Positions 1 to 5,341 of a stretch of 7,080 nt of DNA are shown here, one piece after another. The position numbers and the translations under genes are program-made. The first letter of the stretch is position 1. Each line of letters begins with the position of its first letter. The DNA is taken from positions 1-7,080 of the forward strand of contig VBHV01000544.1 in assembly GCA_005881995.1 (NCBI GenBank). Direction: 5' to 3'. The notes beneath the pieces are model-generated. The model ran no database searches. It was not told where the DNA came from and worked only from the letters and a program-made list of their open reading frames with translations. This DNA comes from Chloroflexota bacterium (GTDB lineage Bacteria > Chloroflexota > Ktedonobacteria > Ktedonobacterales > Ktedonobacteraceae).

Positions 1-45
1 TGGCAGTTTGCCAGCATATCTGCTATGATAATAACAACAGATCGT

Positions 46-109
46 TTTGTAAGGACGCGATCAATCACGTCCATAGCCCTTTGTAGGGACGCGATTGATC
101 GCGTCCATA
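46..109. repeat. Two tandem copies of a short hairpin-forming repeat
   Basis: Two related 30-base units lie at 46-75 and 80-109, separated by four bases, and share the flanks TTTGTA and CGTCCATA. The second unit contains GGACGCGATTGATCGCGTCC (87-106), which folds as a perfect 9-bp inverted repeat around TG. The first unit (53-72) has the same arms with one C-A mismatch, and its centre is CA instead of TG, so the loop is the reverse complement. No coding role is evident. It resembles the dispersed palindromic repeats found between genes in large bacterial genomes; that comparison is from memory and was not searched. Confidence 0.75.
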
Positions 110-185
110 AACCAACGCCCTTTCGGCACAATTCCAGCAATGAAGGTGGAAAAGATTAGTGCCAGGCCTCGAAGGAGAGGATTCA

Positions 186-410
186 ATGAAACCCCCAACC
201 TCTAAGGGAGGCGTAAAGCCTCATGGATTGCCCCACTTGCGCGTACTGCGCCAGCGCAAGGGCTTGAGCCTCGGACAACTTGCCGACATGACCGGCATTC
301 GCCGCGACACCATTACTCACCTTGAAACCGGGCGCGAAGACCCGCAGCCCTATCAACTGCGCCTCCTGGCTCGCGTACTCGACGTTCCCCAGCTTGACCT
401 GGTTTCGTAA
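186..410 (+). CDS. Small XRE-family (Cro/C1-type) helix-turn-helix regulator
   Basis: A 74-residue DNA-binding protein that is almost entirely one Cro/C1-type HTH domain (about residues 17-70). Visible family hallmarks are LRVLRQRKGLSLGQLADMTG (18-37), giving helix 1 and the first HTH helix, then the recognition helix RRDTITHLETGRE (39-51), then a hydrophobic final helix ending LARVLDV. There is no sensor, dimerisation or peptidase domain. The ATG at 186 is chosen because AAGGAG (172-177) sits 8 bases upstream; a GTG at 159 in the same frame would add nine residues but lacks such a site. The stop lies 72 bases before the next gene on the same strand, whose spacer contains a dyad at 441-464, so autoregulation or control of the neighbour is plausible. 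Such minimal proteins are phage-type repressors, antitoxin-type regulators or host repressors; the target cannot be read from the sequence. No toxin gene is adjacent. Confidence 0.88.
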   Translation: MKPPTSKGGVKPHGLPHLRVLRQRKGLSLGQLADMTGIRRDTITHLETGREDPQPYQLRLLARVLDVPQLDLVS

Positions 411-440
411 GGGCTTGTTTTGCAACTCCTCCTTTTCCCT

Positions 441-464
441 GTGCGTACATAATGAAGTACACAC
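441..464. promoter_or_regulatory. Imperfect dyad upstream of the DUF4097-like gene, candidate operator
   Basis: GTGCGTAC (441-448) and GTACACAC (457-464) are inverted repeats with seven of eight positions paired, separated by eight AT-rich bases. The spacer plus arm gives TACATAAT (446-453), which resembles a -10 element, but no good -35 lies at the proper distance. The dyad ends 18 bases before the ATG at 483, just ahead of the ribosome binding site AAGGAG (471-476). Its size and placement suit a dimeric HTH repressor, and the adjacent small Cro/C1-type protein is the obvious candidate. Function is inferred only. Confidence 0.35.
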
Positions 465-482
465 TTGTAAAAGGAGCGAGGT

Positions 483-1667
483 ATGAGTGATCAGGAAATG
501 CAATTCGCTGACCCGGAGTGGCAGCCACCCCGGCAGCGTCAACACGCCCTTGACCAGGAACCAGGCGCCCCTCGGCCCGTAAATGCTCCCCCCCGTGAGC
601 GCACGTATCAATCCTATCAACAGACGCCGCTTCAAGATGAAGAGGCGACAGCCGATTACACAAATGGATATCGCGCTCAACAGCCGGGCTACCAGTATAC
701 CTCCAGGATGTCGGGACGACCGCGCCGGAAACGCAGCCCATGGTTCTGGATCATCCTCATCCTTATTCTGGCTGCAGCGATGGGTGGTTTCCCCTTTGAA
801 GAAGATACATTTCTTGCAGTTCCAGGCGTAGTGCTATCGAGTGTTGCCCTGGCTCTTGTTATCGGTTTTATTGTGTATATGGCTCGTCGCAGCCGTTCCG
901 CGTTTACGTCCTCCAGCAACGTGGAGACCCGCAGCTTCTCCGTGAGCAGTCAGCCAAAAATTGTTATCAGGGACGACATGGGCGCTATTCGTGTGCATGC
1001 TGGCGGCGAGGATCACCAGGTGGTTGTCCAGGCAACCCGGCGCGCGCACGGCTGGTTAAGCGGTGGAGAGGGGGTAGTGCAGTACGACCAGGAGAGCGAA
1101 AAAAACAGGATTACCGTCAAAGCCAGCAACGGGTGGTACGTGCTTGGCAGGAAAAGCATCGACTTTGATATCACGGTTCTTCGTATGGCCGACCTGGAAC
1201 TCAAGACAGAAGCGGGCGGCATTGCCGTCACAGGCATTACCGGTCAAGTATCGTGTACCAGCGAAGCCGGTTCAGTGAAGGCAACCGAGGTAGCGCTGCG
1301 CGGTGACTCAAAGTTAAAGACCGATGCCGGTTCCATCACCTTTTCCGGCATGCTCGACCCTTTCGGCTCCTATCAAATGACCACGGACGCGGGCAGCGTC
1401 AACGTCTTCATTCCAGAAAACACCTCCTTCCAACTGGAAGCGAAAACGGACGTCGGCTCCATCAACAGCGACTTCCCGGTGAATGTCCAGCGCGATTTTC
1501 CCGGCGGCAAGGCGCGCGGTGAAGTGGGCATGCCTCCCTACGCCAGACTAAAGCTGCGTACTGATGTTGGTTCGATTGGGGCCTGGAATAAGTCTTCCTC
1601 TCTGGCTCTCGCCAAAAACAAACAAGCTAGCTACCCCCCTCCCCTCCGATCCATAACTGCACGCTGA
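483..1667 (+). CDS. Membrane-anchored DUF4097-like beta-strand repeat protein
   Basis: A 394-residue protein in three parts. Residues 1-80 are rich in Q, P, R and E and look disordered. Two hydrophobic helices follow (about 87-104 and 112-133), joined by a short acidic loop, with basic clusters RPRRKR before the first and ARRSR after the second. Residues about 150-368 form a beta-rich domain with the motif T(E/D)(A/V)G(S/G)(I/V) at 242, 260 (SEAGSV), 280, 301, 322 and 360. The steps of roughly 20 residues are typical of the DUF4097 family, thought to form a repetitive beta fold. DUF4097 domains occur in envelope-stress proteins such as LiaX; the role here is not known. By the positive-inside rule both ends face the cytoplasm, so the beta domain may be intracellular. 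Start: ATG with AAGGAG six bases upstream. The 3' end overlaps a convergent gene by 37 bases. I see no enzyme motif. Confidence 0.85.
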   Translation: MSDQEMQFADPEWQPPRQRQHALDQEPGAPRPVNAPPRERTYQSYQQTPLQDEEATADYTNGYRAQQPGYQYTSRMSGRPRRKRSPWFWIILILILAAAMGGFPFEEDTFLAVPGVVLSSVALALVIGFIVYMARRSRSAFTSSSNVETRSFSVSSQPKIVIRDDMGAIRVHAGGEDHQVVVQATRRAHGWLSGGEGVVQYDQESEKNRITVKASNGWYVLGRKSIDFDITVLRMADLELKTEAGGIAVTGITGQVSCTSEAGSVKATEVALRGDSKLKTDAGSITFSGMLDPFGSYQMTTDAGSVNVFIPENTSFQLEAKTDVGSINSDFPVNVQRDFPGGKARGEVGMPPYARLKLRTDVGSIGAWNKSSSLALAKNKQASYPPPLRSITAR

Positions 1668-1840
1668 AGAATTACGAGGAGGATTAATCCGAGCGCAATG
1701 AGCAGCACCTTCCAACCGTCAACCGGAAGGAGAACTCCTAGCAGGAGCAAGAGAACTCCGGCCGCTCCTAGTAGCATAAGTGGAAGACGGTATGGTGAGG
1801 GTTTCCGTTTTTGATGGTTGACAGTGCGACGTGGTGCCAT
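1631..1840 (-). CDS. Small two-helix membrane protein of unknown function
   Basis: A 69-residue protein with a basic N-terminus (R4, R5, K11, R12, K13, R18), a hydrophobic helix at about 19-39 rich in Leu and Gly, a tight turn PVDGW, a second helix at about 43-60, and a basic tail QRAVMDRRGGG. Positive charge at both ends predicts a hairpin with both termini in the cytoplasm. The start is supported by AGGAGA, nine bases before the ATG on the minus strand. It converges on the DUF4097-like gene and shares its last 37 bases with it in another frame. No family is recognised. The clean membrane topology and ribosome binding site argue for a real gene, and the location suggests a possible partner of the neighbouring two-helix protein, though it lies on the opposite strand and is not co-transcribed. 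Confidence 0.7.
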   Translation of the reverse strand: MAPRRTVNHQKRKPSPYRLPLMLLGAAGVLLLLLGVLLPVDGWKVLLIALGLILLVILQRAVMDRRGGG

Positions 1841-2111
1841 TGTAAATGTTCTCCTGTTTGTGTTGAAATTGCTTGCCCTTCCATAAGCATTCGCTGCTGG
1901 AAGTGGTAGGATCCTCCGATGGTGCGAGACAAACGGGTGGCAGTTTTAGTGAAAACCGTACCACTGCTGTCGTCGGTCCCATTCTGAACTCTCAACCCCA
2001 TCGGAGCTATCAAAGCCCCAACGCGATGCCGCAAGATCGAGTGCAACTAAGAAGACGATTAGGAAACATAGAGTGAGCATTTCTTTCTCTTTCGTGAATA
2101 AAGCGTTTCAA

Positions 2112-2151
2112 TATAGCTATTTGCTATTCTTACTATAGCATATTGCTGTGT
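2112..2151. repeat. AT-rich imperfect direct repeat at 22-bp spacing
   Basis: TATAGCTATTTGCTATTCT (from 2112) and TATAGCATATTGCTGTGT (from 2134) are imperfect direct repeats exactly 22 bp apart, about two helical turns, so both would face the same side of the DNA. Each unit also has inward-facing AGC..GCT half-sites. On the minus strand the second unit reads TGCTATAGT (2140-2132), an extended -10 promoter element pointing toward the small membrane protein gene about 290 bases away. Paired sites on one helix face are common for cooperative regulators. This is pattern-based inference. Confidence 0.35.
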
Positions 2152-2165
2152 ATTTAGCGCGGTCA

Positions 2166-2197
2166 AAGATCACAACTTGTAGGTGATCTTGTTCACA
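2166..2197. promoter_or_regulatory. Overlapping palindromes, candidate regulator-binding site
   Basis: AAGATCAC (2166-2173) and GTGATCTT (2183-2190) form a perfect 8-bp inverted repeat with a nine-base centre. The right arm is reused in a second dyad, GTGATCTTGTTCACA (2183-2197), which matches the GTGA-N6-TCAC layout recognised by CRP/FNR-family regulators. No U-tract follows on either strand, so a terminator is unlikely. The second dyad is centred roughly 64 bases upstream of the start expected from the minus-strand extended -10 at 2140-2132, near the usual upstream position for a CRP-type activator. The function is inferred. Confidence 0.35.
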
Positions 2198-2446
2198 TTC
2201 GGAGGCTCGGCTTAACTCTACTAGAAAGGACTTGGCACTGAAGCAGTGAACTGAAATGGCATCTACTGATCGCTACGAGAAGCATGTTGAACTGGTAGGC
2301 TCACTGGAAAACGACAAACTCCTGGGAGAAGGCTAGACCCATCCATAGAGAGGATACACGAAAAGCACGTCAAAAGCAACCGAATAGATACCTGGTTCCT
2401 GTGTAAGAAAAAACAGGGTATTGTGTAGTGAGCCATAGCTGGCTGG

Positions 2447-2987
2447 TTACTGCCTTGATAGCCAGTCATCAATCGCCTGGTTGACTCGCTCTGCCTGCTC
2501 CCGTAGGATATTATGTCCCGCGTTAGGGATGATGCAGAGCGTTGAACCCTGAATACGGTCGTGCATATACTGACTGTACTTCACAGGTGTTGAGCGATCA
2601 TCTGCACCACAAATAATCAACGTTGGCAGGCGAATTTCATTGAGCTTATTCATAATGTCAAAGGTATTACAGGCTGCCCAATCGCGGTAGGTAACGACTG
2701 ATGCTCGCTGTGCTTCCTCCAGGATACTTGGAAGAACGCGCAAACGTGCCCCTGTCCCGACCAGGACTAATCCCCTCAGTTCCGAAGCATATTCCAAAGC
2801 CATAGTCAGTGCGATAGCTCCACCGAGCGAATGCCCCGCGACAATCGGCGCCTTGAGGTGAAGTTCCTGGAAGAATCGGGAACGCACAAGATGTACCAAA
2901 ATGTTCAACCTGTGACTGCCAGACCTGGCTACTTTCACCTGAACCATGAATAAAAACGAGAGGACTGTGTGGGGTAGTGTTCACCAT
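2447..2987 (-). pseudogene. Alpha/beta hydrolase broken by an internal deletion and frameshift
   Basis: Two minus-strand reading frames together encode one alpha/beta-fold hydrolase. The N-terminal part starts MVNTTPHSPLVFIHGSGESS with the oxyanion motif HGSG and runs to about HFGTSCAF. The C-terminal part, in another frame, resumes near RFFQELHLKAPIVAGHSLGG, with nucleophile motif GHSLGG, acid motif CGADD and catalytic-His motif NAGH, ending WLSRQ. The frame change lies near 2880-2895. From the oxyanion His codon (2948-2946) to the nucleophile Ser codon (2830-2828) is only 118 bases, about 39 codons and not a multiple of three. The intact hydrolase at 3313 has 71 residues over the same span. 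About 30 residues, including the usual D-x-x-G-x-G strand-loop, are therefore missing. The ATG at 2987 fits the family better than a TTG at 3059; its ribosome binding site is weak. The product is probably inactive. A downstream ATG at 2947 gives a 166-residue frame that lacks the oxyanion loop. Confidence 0.82.
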
Positions 2988-3033
2988 GTTTTTCTGTGCT
3001 GCCTTTCGCAGAGGACAATGTGTACTTGGGGTT

Positions 3034-3050
3034 AGTATATCACGTTGTGA
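3034..3050 (-). promoter_or_regulatory. Candidate extended -10 promoter of the broken hydrolase
   Basis: Read on the minus strand, TGATATACT (3042-3034) is an extended -10 element (TG-N-TATACT) lying 46 bases before the ATG at 2987. No strong -35 is seen at 16-18 bases, which is tolerable for extended -10 promoters. A small dyad TCAC-GTT-GTGA (3040-3050) overlaps it and might be a protein-binding site. If functional, the promoter outlived the gene's coding integrity. Confidence 0.35.
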
Positions 3051-3144
3051 AACGCCCAAAATTGCAAGCTATCAGACCATATCTCGGCGCGAGTTCGGCG
3101 GCTTTGTTCCTCCTCCAGATTACGCCTAAACATGATCTGTGAAC

Positions 3145-3216
3145 GATCGCCCTGGCAGGCGGGAGGATGCGCTTTGTGTGGTCATCGATGAGAGCTGGCA
3201 AAGATCGCCCTGGCAG
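3145..3216. repeat. Exact 14-bp direct repeat in the divergent spacer
   Basis: GATCGCCCTGGCAG occurs at 3145-3158 and again at 3203-3216, 58 bases apart, between the divergent hydrolase genes. The first copy continues into GGCG, which can pair with CGCC inside the unit to give a small hairpin; the second does not. It could be a fragment of a dispersed intergenic repeat, like the one at 46-109, or paired binding sites. No coding potential is evident in 3060-3226. Confidence 0.5.
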
Positions 3217-3225
3217 CCCCAGCCA

Positions 3226-3278
3226 TTTTCACCTTCATCAATCTTGAGGTAAAATACACTGACAGAACCTTTCTGTCA
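3226..3278 (+). promoter_or_regulatory. Candidate promoter with a perfect 19-bp palindromic operator
   Basis: TAAAAT (3250-3255) is a plausible -10 element, with a weak -35 TTTTCA at 3226-3231 (18-bp spacer). Immediately downstream, TGACAGA (3260-3266) and TCTGTCA (3272-3278) form a perfect 7-bp inverted repeat around ACCTT. The expected transcription start, near 3262, falls inside the palindrome, a classic position for a repressor of the TetR or similar dimeric type. The palindrome ends 34 bases before the hydrolase ATG at 3313. No T-tract follows, so it is not a typical terminator. No regulator gene for it is visible in the window. Confidence 0.5.
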
Positions 3279-3312
3279 AAGTCTAAACAAGAAACAGGAG
3301 AACGCTTCATTC

Positions 3313-4389
3313 ATGAGCACGGCACAATTACTCTTACCGGGAATCACGCAGCGTAAAGTGAAAACTGATCGACTGGAGATGGCATATCTTGAGGCCGGGA
3401 CAGGCAATATCCCGCTTGTTCTGGTACACGGAAACTGCTCTTCATCGCTCTTTTTCCAGGACCTCATGCTCGCATTAGCTGCCACGAACCAGTACCAGGT
3501 CTACGCGCCCGATATGAGAGGGTACGGTGATACCGAGTCGCTTACGGTAGATGCCACGCGCGGTATGCGGGATTTTTCAGACGACCTCGCCTCATTTGCC
3601 CAGAGGTTGGGATTGACCTCCTTCCATTTATTGGGCTGGTCGTTGGGCGGCAATATCGTCATGCAGTATGCCATAGATTATCCGGGTACGCTCCGCTCGC
3701 TTCTCCTGGAAGCTCCAGGCTCGCCCTTTGGCTTTGGTGGCTCAAAGGGTGCAGAAGGCTCACCCACCTGGCCCGATTTCGCCGGCAGCGGTGGCGGCAC
3801 AGCCAACCCCGAATTTGTGCAGCGCCTGGCAAGAGGTGATCGCAGCGACGAACCACTTTCGCCGCGTATGACCATGAATACCTTCTATTTCAAGCCACCC
3901 TTCCGCGCAGCCCCTGATCGTGAAGAGATCTATGTCACATCAATGCTCTCAATGCAAGTAGCGCCGGGGAACTATCCGGGTGACTTAACGCCCTCGAACA
4001 ATTGGCCAACCGTTGCTCCAGGCACCCAGGGAGTCAACAACGCGCTCTCACCTAAATACATGAACCAGGCGGATTTTGCCACGATCCCATCTCAACCGTT
4101 TGTGTTATGGATGCGCGGTGCAGATGACCAGATCGTCTCTGACACCTCGTTCTTCGATTTCGGCTTCCTGGGTCAATTAGGCGCAGTTCCCGGTTGGCCC
4201 GGAGCAGAAGTGTATCCTCCCCAGCCAATGGTCACACAGGTACGCACAGTGCTGGATGACTACCAGGCGCATGGGGGTCAGTACCGTGAAGTAATTATCC
4301 CCGATTGCGGTCACTCGCCCCACATCGAAAAACCAGATACAGTCTTTGAGCTTGTTCACTCATTTCTTCAGGGATACGAAGGGAAGTAA
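3313..4389 (+). CDS. Alpha/beta-fold hydrolase with enlarged cap and C-terminal insert
   Basis: A 358-residue alpha/beta hydrolase, longer than the usual 270-300. Elements in order: opening strands LEMAYLEAGTG; oxyanion loop VHGNCSS (38-44); APDMRGYGDT (65-74), matching the D-x-x-G-x-G turn; nucleophile elbow GWSLGG (108-113) with Ser110; acid in RGADDQIV (Asp271 or Asp272); and catalytic His334 in DCGHSPHIEKPD. The triad is complete, so an active hydrolase is expected; ester, lactone, epoxide or peptide substrates cannot be told apart. Between Ser110 and the acid lies a glycine/proline-rich cap (about 136-250). A further insert (about 278-322), rich in F, G and P, gives 62 residues between acid and His, about twice the usual spacing. 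There is no signal peptide, so it is cytoplasmic. The ATG at 3313 has AGGAG 12 bases upstream, slightly far. A palindrome at 3260-3278 may repress it. It is divergent from the broken hydrolase, to which it is only distantly similar. Confidence 0.9.
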   Translation: MSTAQLLLPGITQRKVKTDRLEMAYLEAGTGNIPLVLVHGNCSSSLFFQDLMLALAATNQYQVYAPDMRGYGDTESLTVDATRGMRDFSDDLASFAQRLGLTSFHLLGWSLGGNIVMQYAIDYPGTLRSLLLEAPGSPFGFGGSKGAEGSPTWPDFAGSGGGTANPEFVQRLARGDRSDEPLSPRMTMNTFYFKPPFRAAPDREEIYVTSMLSMQVAPGNYPGDLTPSNNWPTVAPGTQGVNNALSPKYMNQADFATIPSQPFVLWMRGADDQIVSDTSFFDFGFLGQLGAVPGWPGAEVYPPQPMVTQVRTVLDDYQAHGGQYREVIIPDCGHSPHIEKPDTVFELVHSFLQGYEGK

Positions 4390-4411
4390 TCCAGGTGTTT
4401 TAGCATCATCT

Positions 4412-4460
4412 GGCCTCCTCTCTCATGCCGTTTGCATGGATACATCAAGCGGAGGAGGCC
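4412..4460. repeat. Nested inverted repeat at the convergent gene ends
   Basis: GGCCTCCTC (4412-4420) pairs perfectly with GAGGAGGCC (4452-4460) across 31 bases. Inside lies a second perfect stem, CATGC (4424-4428) with GCATG (4434-4438), around CGTTT. The structure spans the stop codon of the minus-strand receiver gene (4423-4425) and sits 22 bases past the stop of the plus-strand hydrolase. It could end transcription from both sides or protect 3' ends, but no U-tract follows, so an ordinary intrinsic terminator is not shown. The right arm is part of the receiver's coding sequence (its proline-rich tail), so chance is possible. Confidence 0.4.
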
Positions 4461-4830
4461 GTGAACCTATGGCAGAACGTACAAGTTGCGTGAGATCGTC
4501 AAGATCAAAAGGTTTTGACGCGACGGGGATGTGGTGTTGCTGCGTATAGCTGTCCTGTTCAGAATCGAGTTTTGCCGCGGTGCAGAGAATGAGCGGGATA
4601 GACGCCGTGGGTGGGTGCTCTTTGAGCCTTTGGAGAAACTCCCATCCCTCCCGTTGATGACCCAAAAATAAGTCCAGAATAATGAGGTCGGGGGATAGGT
4701 GTTCAACGTCGGCGAGGTCTTCGAAAGTGAGTTTGCGCAGGTGAACCTCGAAACCTTCGTCTTGCAGGAGTACCGAGAGGAGTTCGAGAATGTCCTCTTC
4801 ATCATCTATGATCACAATGCGTGCGGTCAT
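4423..4830 (-). CDS. Stand-alone response regulator receiver protein
   Basis: A 135-residue CheY-like receiver with no output domain. The acidic pocket is IIDDEED (7-13, Asp9/Asp10), the phospho-acceptor is Asp53 in DLIILDLFLG, the switch Thr is Thr84 in ILCTAA, and the conserved Lys is Lys106 in SKPFD. All residues needed for phosphorylation are present. The beta3-alpha3 loop (LFLGHQREGWEF) lacks the common MPxMDG form. A short proline-rich tail follows (GSRPPPLDV). AAGGAG lies nine bases upstream of the ATG. It follows the kinase-receiver pair on the same strand after 145 bases and has its own candidate promoter (4918-4946), so it may be expressed separately yet take phosphate from the same kinase. 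Without a DNA-binding domain, it probably acts by protein contact or as a phosphorelay intermediate. Confidence 0.92.
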   Translation of the reverse strand: MTARIVIIDDEEDILELLSVLLQDEGFEVHLRKLTFEDLADVEHLSPDLIILDLFLGHQREGWEFLQRLKEHPPTASIPLILCTAAKLDSEQDSYTQQHHIPVASKPFDLDDLTQLVRSAIGSRPPPLDVSMQTA

Positions 4831-4917
4831 ATTGCCTCTCTCCTTTTTTCCTTACATGGCAGGGCTTATCCTCTCTGAGCTTGTGAAAACGCGCTCCAAT
4901 GACGGCTTCGCATCCTT

Positions 4918-4946
4918 AGTATAGCTGATTTTGCTTTCGTTGGCTA
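4918..4946 (-). promoter_or_regulatory. Candidate promoter of the second receiver gene
   Basis: On the minus strand, TAGCCA (4946-4941; four of six matches to the -35 consensus) and TATACT (4923-4918; five of six matches to the -10 consensus) are 17 bases apart. Transcription would start near 4911, giving a leader of about 80 bases before the ATG at 4830. The box lies entirely within the 145-base spacer after the first receiver gene (4976). It supports independent transcription of the downstream receiver, although read-through from the kinase is not excluded: I see no terminator in the spacer. Confidence 0.45.
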
Positions 4947-4975
4947 GTATTTGGGACAATGTTCTCTTGAAGAAA

Positions 4976-5341
4976 TCAAAGGTATTTTGCTATTTTTGCT
5001 AATAAGACATCGATGTCGAATGGTTTCGCCAGAAAATCCTCTGCTCCTGCCTGCCGTGCCGTCTCCTCCGCGCTTGGATGCGCCGAGAACATAATGACGG
5101 GAATATGTTTCGTCTCCTCCTGGCTCTTGAGGTATTTCACAATCTCGCGTCCGTCTTTGCCAGAGAGTAGCACATCTACCAGGATGAGGTGGGGTAACCC
5201 GCCGTTGTGCAGTTGTTCGAGATATTCGCCCTTGACCGAGGTCACAACGGTATATCCCTCCTCCTCCAGGATTACCTGGAGGAACTCAAGAATATCCGGC
5301 TCATCATCCACCACGAGGAGTCGTTTAGGAGTCCTCTGCAT
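4976..5341 (-). CDS. Stand-alone response regulator receiver coupled to the kinase
   Basis: A 121-residue CheY-like protein consisting only of a receiver domain. The acidic pocket is VVDDEPD (10-16, Asp12/Asp13), the phospho-acceptor is Asp56 in LILVDVLLSGKDG, the switch residue is Ser86 in IMFSAH, and the conserved Lys is Lys106 in AKPFD. Length and motifs match a complete receiver, and no output domain exists. The ATG lies 17 bases inside the end of the kinase gene, in another frame. AAAGG, five bases upstream, and a stronger AGGAGG, 12 bases upstream, both lie within the kinase coding sequence. Such overlap usually means translational coupling and roughly matched expression, which makes this protein the most likely direct partner of the kinase. 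The output is unknown: contact with another protein or a phosphorelay are both possible. Confidence 0.93.
   Translation of the reverse strand: MQRTPKRLLVVDDEPDILEFLQVILEEEGYTVVTSVKGEYLEQLHNGGLPHLILVDVLLSGKDGREIVKYLKSQEETKHIPVIMFSAHPSAEETARQAGAEDFLAKPFDIDVLLAKIAKYL

Larger units (their letters stand above)
1841..2446. other. Long gene-poor spacer with several dyads
   Basis: About 600 bases between two minus-strand genes. The open frames here have no recognisable motif and no ribosome binding site. Visible structure: an imperfect hairpin GTGG-GTTTT..AAAAC-CCAC (1937-1964); a 9-bp inverted repeat CTCCGATGG (1914-1922) with CCATCGGAG (1998-2006); and an AT-rich block with repeats and palindromes at 2112-2197, described separately. 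It could hold a long leader for the gene starting at 1840, or be the remains of decayed sequence. From 2200 to 2430 I see nothing clear apart from a 26-codon frame at 2256-2336 without a ribosome binding site. Confidence 0.55.

Noticed and set aside
313..741. Minus-strand frames opposite the HTH gene and the DUF4097-like N-terminus
   Set aside because: No ribosome binding sites and no motifs; the plus strand carries convincing genes.
1910..1975. T-box-like sequence on the minus strand (GTGGTACGG with a nearby hairpin)
   Set aside because: The conserved ACCGCG part is absent, no terminator U-tract follows, and no aminoacyl-tRNA synthetase or amino-acid gene is downstream.
1768..2046. A 92-codon minus-strand frame overlapping the small membrane protein gene
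   Set aside because: TTG start without a ribosome binding site, no recognisable motif, and it overlaps a better-supported gene in another frame.
1873..2076. A 67-codon plus-strand frame
   Set aside because: No ribosome binding site, no family motif, low-complexity polar composition.
2256..2336. A 26-codon plus-strand frame (MASTDRYEKHVELVG...)
   Set aside because: No ribosome binding site and no following gene it could lead; probably chance.
2405..2465. Possible terminator after the broken hydrolase (AGCCA-TAGC-TGGCT stem and a T-run on the minus strand)
   Set aside because: The T-run lies about 17 bases past the stem, too far for a standard intrinsic terminator.
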